Both the position numbers and the translations under genes were made by a program. A DNA stretch of 64,000 bases from Cannabis sativa (Eukaryota; Streptophyta; Magnoliopsida; Rosales; Cannabaceae): NCBI RefSeq assembly GCF_029168945.1, contig NC_083605.1, forward strand, positions 22,209,280 to 22,273,279. Direction: 5' to 3'. The notes below the pieces were generated by a model. The model made no database searches, had not been told where the DNA came from, and saw only the letters and a program-made list of their open reading frames with translations. This document shows positions 59,840 to 64,000 of this stretch, one piece after another (the stretch's first letter is position 1; each line of letters begins with the position of its first letter).

Positions 59840-60843
59840 ATTAGGGGTTCTCAGATTCTCGCAATACTGGTGGCATTGTCCAAAGCTAAAACTTCATCGT
59901 TTTGTGAAGAGTTGTCGGCGACAATTTTTGATTGAACCAGATCCGATTAAAAGAGTTGATTATGAGTGAGTGGATCTCTGATTGTTCTACGTGTGTGTCT
60001 TTTTGAAGTTTTTTTTTCTTTTTTGGTTTTTGCCTATTTTTTCTTTTGCTGCAACTGAACAATGAGGAAGGTGTTGATGATGAAATATTGTTACTCTAAT
60101 AAATGCATTAATCAGTGTACGAATATGGGTTTCGTAAATTTTTTTCAAAGGTATAAATAAAAGTAAGGATACATTGGAATAGTTTTGGTAGAATTTACTT
60201 GAATCATTTTTTAGCTGGAAGAAGAGGATGACATTTCACAAATTTTTAGCATTTAGTTAGAGTTTTAGTTTTTTGGCTTTAATTAATGATTTATTTTATT
60301 TTAATTTAATTAAAATATGAATTTTAAATATTTATTATTTTATTTTGATTTTAATTTTTTTTATTTATTTTTTAATATTTTAAATTGATTTATAAATAAA
60401 AAATAAAAATTAAATAATTTGACCAATTATAGAGTAATACGTGGTTAGTGACGTGACAATTAACGGTCAAATATCTAAATAGACTGTAACAAAATGTATT
60501 TTTATCTCCAAATGTTTTACTTAATTATTAATCTAAGCACTTTCTTATCACGAAAGAAAACAACATATTTAGATTATGGAAAGAAAATCTCCAATCAATG
60601 AACCAATCAATATGCTGGTGCATTATTATTGCATTTACTTAATAAAATAAATAAAATTTCTGAAAATATAAACTATATATATTTTTGAAAGGATGAAAAC
60701 ATATATAAAAAAGGGGTAATTATGAATTGGTACATGTACATTATTAGAAAAATAATGAGTATTTTTTATTAACTAGGAAAATAATGAATTGGTTATGTAA
60801 TAATGTTTTTTTTTTTAACAGAGAGAAATTCAACCATATATAT
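59840..60843. other. Intergenic stretch upstream of the kinase gene
   Basis: About 1 kb, AT-rich with no credible coding frame. It should contain the distal promoter of the kinase gene. Confidence 0.65.
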
Positions 60844-60852
60844 ATATAAATA
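60844..60852 (+). promoter_or_regulatory. Candidate TATA box of the kinase gene
   Basis: TATAAATAA at the end of a short (TA)n run, about 330 bp before the ATG. It would give a leader of roughly 300 bases. Other AT-rich matches exist nearby, so this is tentative. Confidence 0.35.
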
Positions 60853-60929
60853 AATGTAAGATGATAAAAAAAAGTTTCTAAAAAAATTTAAATAAAGTAA
60901 AGAAGAAGAAAAAGGGGAAAAGAGAAAGA

Positions 60930-61202
60930 ATGAAACTCTGTGCCTATGCCATATCAGTAAGCCCAACACTCTCACCCACACAGTCACAACTCCACCTTCA
61001 ACCGTCGCTACTGCCTCAATTCACTCTCATTCTCTCTTCTTCATTTACTGCTCAACTTTCAGCCTCCTACTCCTTCACTGTTACCGCCACCAAATCTCGC
61101 CCATCGACATCAACTCACTCCCTCCATTACCATCTCATTCACAAGAACCAAACCATCCACAAGGAAAAAGAAGACAACCAAAATGGGCAACTGTGGTACT
61201 AG
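60930..61202 (+). other. Upstream ORF overlapping the kinase start
   Basis: ATG at 60930, 90 codons of Ser/Thr/Pro-rich sequence, stop TAG at 61200-61202, overlapping the main ATG (61183) by 20 bases in another frame. If it is within the transcript it would lower translation of the kinase. No domain; it may simply be a CT-rich leader. Confidence 0.3.
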
Positions 61203-63509
61203 AGAGGAATCTGCAGTGGTAACCAATGCTCAAGGTCTTCTTTTCTAATCCTTTCTCCCATTTCTCAGATCTAATCTTTCTACATTGCTCTAGTACTCTT
61301 CATTTCATTTCTTTTTCGGTTTTCTTCTTCATTTTCCCGGGAAATTTTACTCTTTTTATTTTTAGTTTTTTTTAGGACATTTTTTTTTTCTATACCCGCA
61401 CTGAAATCCCAATTGAAAAATAAATGTAAGAGCAATGTAACTATTTTTTTGTTTTGCGCATGCATGATTCATCTTTGGAAATTGAAATTAATATGGTAAT
61501 AATTCACATTAGGGTTTTTCTGTCCTTTGTTCAATGAATGTATTTTTTTTTTTTTTGGGTGGGTCAATTGCGCAGTCCAACAGCTGAACTTGATATCGTC
61601 TTTGCCTGTTAAAAATGGTGAGAAGAAGCAAAATCATCATCGTTCCATATCAGATCTGAGCGATCCCTCAACGCCACGAAACTTTGAGGATTCAAGAAAG
61701 AACGCCATGCTTTACACCCATGTCATCTCCTTTACCCTCTTCGAGCTTGAGACCATCACAAAGAGCTTCCGCTCCGATTACATCCTCGGTGAGGGAGGCT
61801 TTGGAACTGTCTATAAAGGATACATTGACGAAAATGTCAGGGTTGGCCTCAAATCGCTCCCAGTCGCTGTCAAAGTACTTAATAAGGAGGGTCTTCAGGG
61901 TCATCGAGAGTGGCTTGTATGCTCCTTCCCATACTGAGTCATGGGCATTTTTTATTATTTATTTATTTTTGTATCTAAATCTCTTAACTTGTTACTTTTC
62001 TTCAATTTCGTACTTTCAGACTGAAGTGAACTTTCTGGGACAGCTTAGACATCCTAATCTGGTTAAGTTGATTGGATATTGTTGCGAGGACGATCATAGG
62101 TTACTTGTATATGAGTTCATGTTTCGCGGAAGCCTTGAGAATCACCTTTTCAGGAGTATGAGCATCTCTATCTTGACTTTTTATAATGTCTAATGATAAT
62201 TCTTTTACAAGACATGCACAATCATTTCCTTTTCTTTTTCGATGCATGCATATCAGCATTGTGAGATAATATCAACCGAACGACATTTTTATGATATTTG
62301 ACCCAATTATTGGTTCAATCTTTAAGCCTACCCCTCCCACTGACATGTTCTAGGCTCTTAGCTCAATGTATCCAATTTATAGGGAGTCCACTTTCATTTT
62401 CCTGTATTAATTTGTTTGCAAGTAACTTTATTGATATCCTTTTGACTAGTTTAATATTCAAGTGTTTGCAATTTTAACTGTTGAAATTAACATTAGCAAT
62501 GGTCATTAGGAGCTCTCGTGTTTATGGGAACTTATCGTTTAAAATTTATTACCTTATGAAATATAGCATTTTTGCTTGTTGCTTGGTAATTATCTTCTTA
62601 GTTTTCAGTGGGCCTCTTCTCCTCGTTTTCATTTTTGTTAAAGAGATGGTATTCTGCTTGGTATCCAGCTACGTAAGTTTTCTACATTCCCGTAAATTAT
62701 TGACCTCACGTTTTAATTATCTTGTAGAAGCATCTATTCCATTTTTGTGGGGAACAAGAATGGCCATTGCTTTGGGAGCTGCAAAGGGGCTTGCTTTCCT
62801 TCACAATGCAGAAAGGCCAGTTATTTATCGAGACTTTAAAACCTCTAATATATTATTGGATTCAGTAAGTGATGTTCTAAAGCTTATAATGATGGTACAA
62901 GTTCATATTGATTACTCTTGGTGGTAGAATGATACTGACTTCTTTTTTTTATCCACATTGCCTTTTAATTTGCAGGATTATACAGCCAAGCTCTCTGATT
63001 TTGGTCTTGCTAAAGCTGGACCTCAGGGTGATGAAACTCATGTCTCGACCCGGGTAATGGGCACCTATGGTTATGCAGCTCCTGAATATGTCATGACTGG
63101 TATGAGTTGCCCGTGTGTGCTTTTGGATAATCAAATAGAACTAGGCTGCAGTTACTTTCTTTGTTTTTTACTAACAAATGAAAAAGAAATAGAAAAGCTC
63201 TTTTGACTGTATATACATTTTTGGATTGTCTTTTTCAAGTGTTTTTTTTATACAAGTGTTGATATGGTTTACTGACCACTAGATACTCCATGGTGTATTA
63301 TTAAGTTGTCTTCACTTTCAAAAGTTTCTATATTTAGATCCTCTTCCATTGACAATTTTCTTCTTATTTTAATTTTCTGTTAACCATGGAGGTTTTATTT
63401 GTTTTGTTTTGTTTATTTTTCTTGGATTCTTAAGTATGATAGGATATTAGAGTTTGATGTACATGTTTTAATGTTCCTCAGTCTTTTCTCATTATTATTT
63501 ATTTTTGAT

Positions 63510-63580
<71 letters not shown>

Positions 63581-64000
63581 TAACGATGACAACCTTTTAT
63601 GTGCTTTTGCATTAGAAAAGCCTTTTGGCTTTATGTGCATATTGTCTTAAAATAAGGGTCTATAAAAGGCAGATAATTGATATAGATATAACTTTCTGCA
63701 GTATAAAATACGCATGATGTGAAGAAGTAATGTGTTTTTCACTCCTGTTTTGGGATCTCTGTTGGAATTTCGGAGTGAATGGTGAATAAGTTATGTGTAT
63801 GCAAACAAATATATGTGATGCATGTGCTTTGTATGAGTTGGAGTTGAATTGAAAGCTCTGAGACTAGAGTACATACAGCTAACAACTGATTTCCATTGTT
63901 TTTCTTTCCAGAATTCATATTGAGTTTGTTGATTTTCTGAATGAGATCTATATAAAATGAGCAGGCCACTTGACTGCAAGGAGCGATGTTTACAGCTTTG
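61183..64000 (+). CDS. PBL8: PBL8-like receptor-like cytoplasmic kinase (3' end beyond window)
   Basis: A soluble Ser/Thr kinase of the RLCK VII/PBL group, which relays signals from surface receptors at the plasma membrane. Exons by GT/AG borders and phase: 61183-61234, 61576-61916, 62020-62155, 62728-62864, 62976-63099, 63965 to beyond 64000. The start MGNCGTRE has Gly2 and Cys4 for myristoylation and palmitoylation. Kinase motifs: [11 protein letters not shown] loop, VAVKVLNKE (ATP-binding Lys), [10 protein letters not shown] catalytic loop (an RD kinase), SDFGLAKAG, and activation loop [20 protein letters not shown]. The order and wording match Arabidopsis PBL8 (At5g01020) as I recall it; a close paralogue is possible. 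No damage seen. It is the only intact host gene in the window. Confidence 0.93.
63511..63581 (+). repeat. (TTA)n microsatellite in kinase intron 5
   Basis: About 23 uninterrupted TTA units in the intron between exons 5 and 6, about 380 bp before the exon-6 acceptor. The long Leu-run and Asn-run ORFs here are its translation only. Confidence 0.97.

Noticed and set aside
63399..63650. ORF with long Leu run (and Asn run on the other strand)
   Set aside because: It is the translation of the (TTA)n microsatellite in an intron.

Overview
This is plant nuclear DNA, most likely from a eudicot with a repeat-rich genome. It is AT-rich, has spliced genes with GT/AG introns, and is almost entirely nested Copia LTR retrotransposons, two Mutator-like (MULE) DNA transposons, a solo LTR and a MITE. 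I see one ordinary host gene, at the right edge. I cannot fix the species from the sequence.

Layout. (1) 1-13409: an old Copia element A (integrase at the left edge, pol remnants at 10467-11737, 3' LTR 11812-13409) is split by Copia element B (354-10461, perfect 5-bp duplication GTGCA). (2) 13410-15719: AT-rich, no gene. (3) 15754-24384: MULE-1, with a broken transposase on + and a ten-exon Ulp1-type cysteine protease gene on -, convergent and flanked by (TA)n. (4) 24403-30778: MULE-2, separated from MULE-1 by only 18 bp of (TA)n. It has a spliced transposase on +, a truncated DUF1985-type gene on -, a small antisense Cys-rich gene inside the transposase leader intron, and three arrays of an 11-bp TGTCGAY repeat. 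(5) 30779-32690: AT-rich, with a diverged ~435-bp tandem duplication. (6) 32690-41165: an LTR fragment, then Copia element C (minus), whose 5' LTR is split by two younger solo LTRs of its own family (duplications ATTTT and CTGAC). (7) 41259-43238: solo LTR of another family (duplication AAAAG). (8) 43314-43591: hAT-like MITE. (9) 44095-59839: Copia element F (minus, short LTR), split by full-length Copia element E (45320-55311, duplication ATTGG) and by solo LTR G (57067-58929, duplication TGGTT). (10) 61183-64000: 5' two-thirds of a PBL8-like receptor-like cytoplasmic kinase gene, cut off by the window edge.

Elements B, C, E, G and the two solo LTRs in C belong to one Copia family (LTR ~1.9 kb, beginning TGTTGGGTTTTATGCCC, initiator-Met tRNA primer site) that resembles the Angela/BARE group from memory. 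B and E have LTR pairs that differ by only about 1% or less but carry defective coding regions, so they were probably mobilised in trans.

The most unusual part is MULE-2. Both of its outward-starting transcription units begin near a CT-rich end. Both have a leader intron filled with TGTCGAY repeats at 11-bp spacing, running in the sense direction of their own gene, and the transposase intron also holds an antisense gene with its own TATA box. This recalls VANDAL MULEs, where accessory anti-silencing proteins (VANC) bind clustered short motifs, but the motif and proteins here look different. That functional link is inference.
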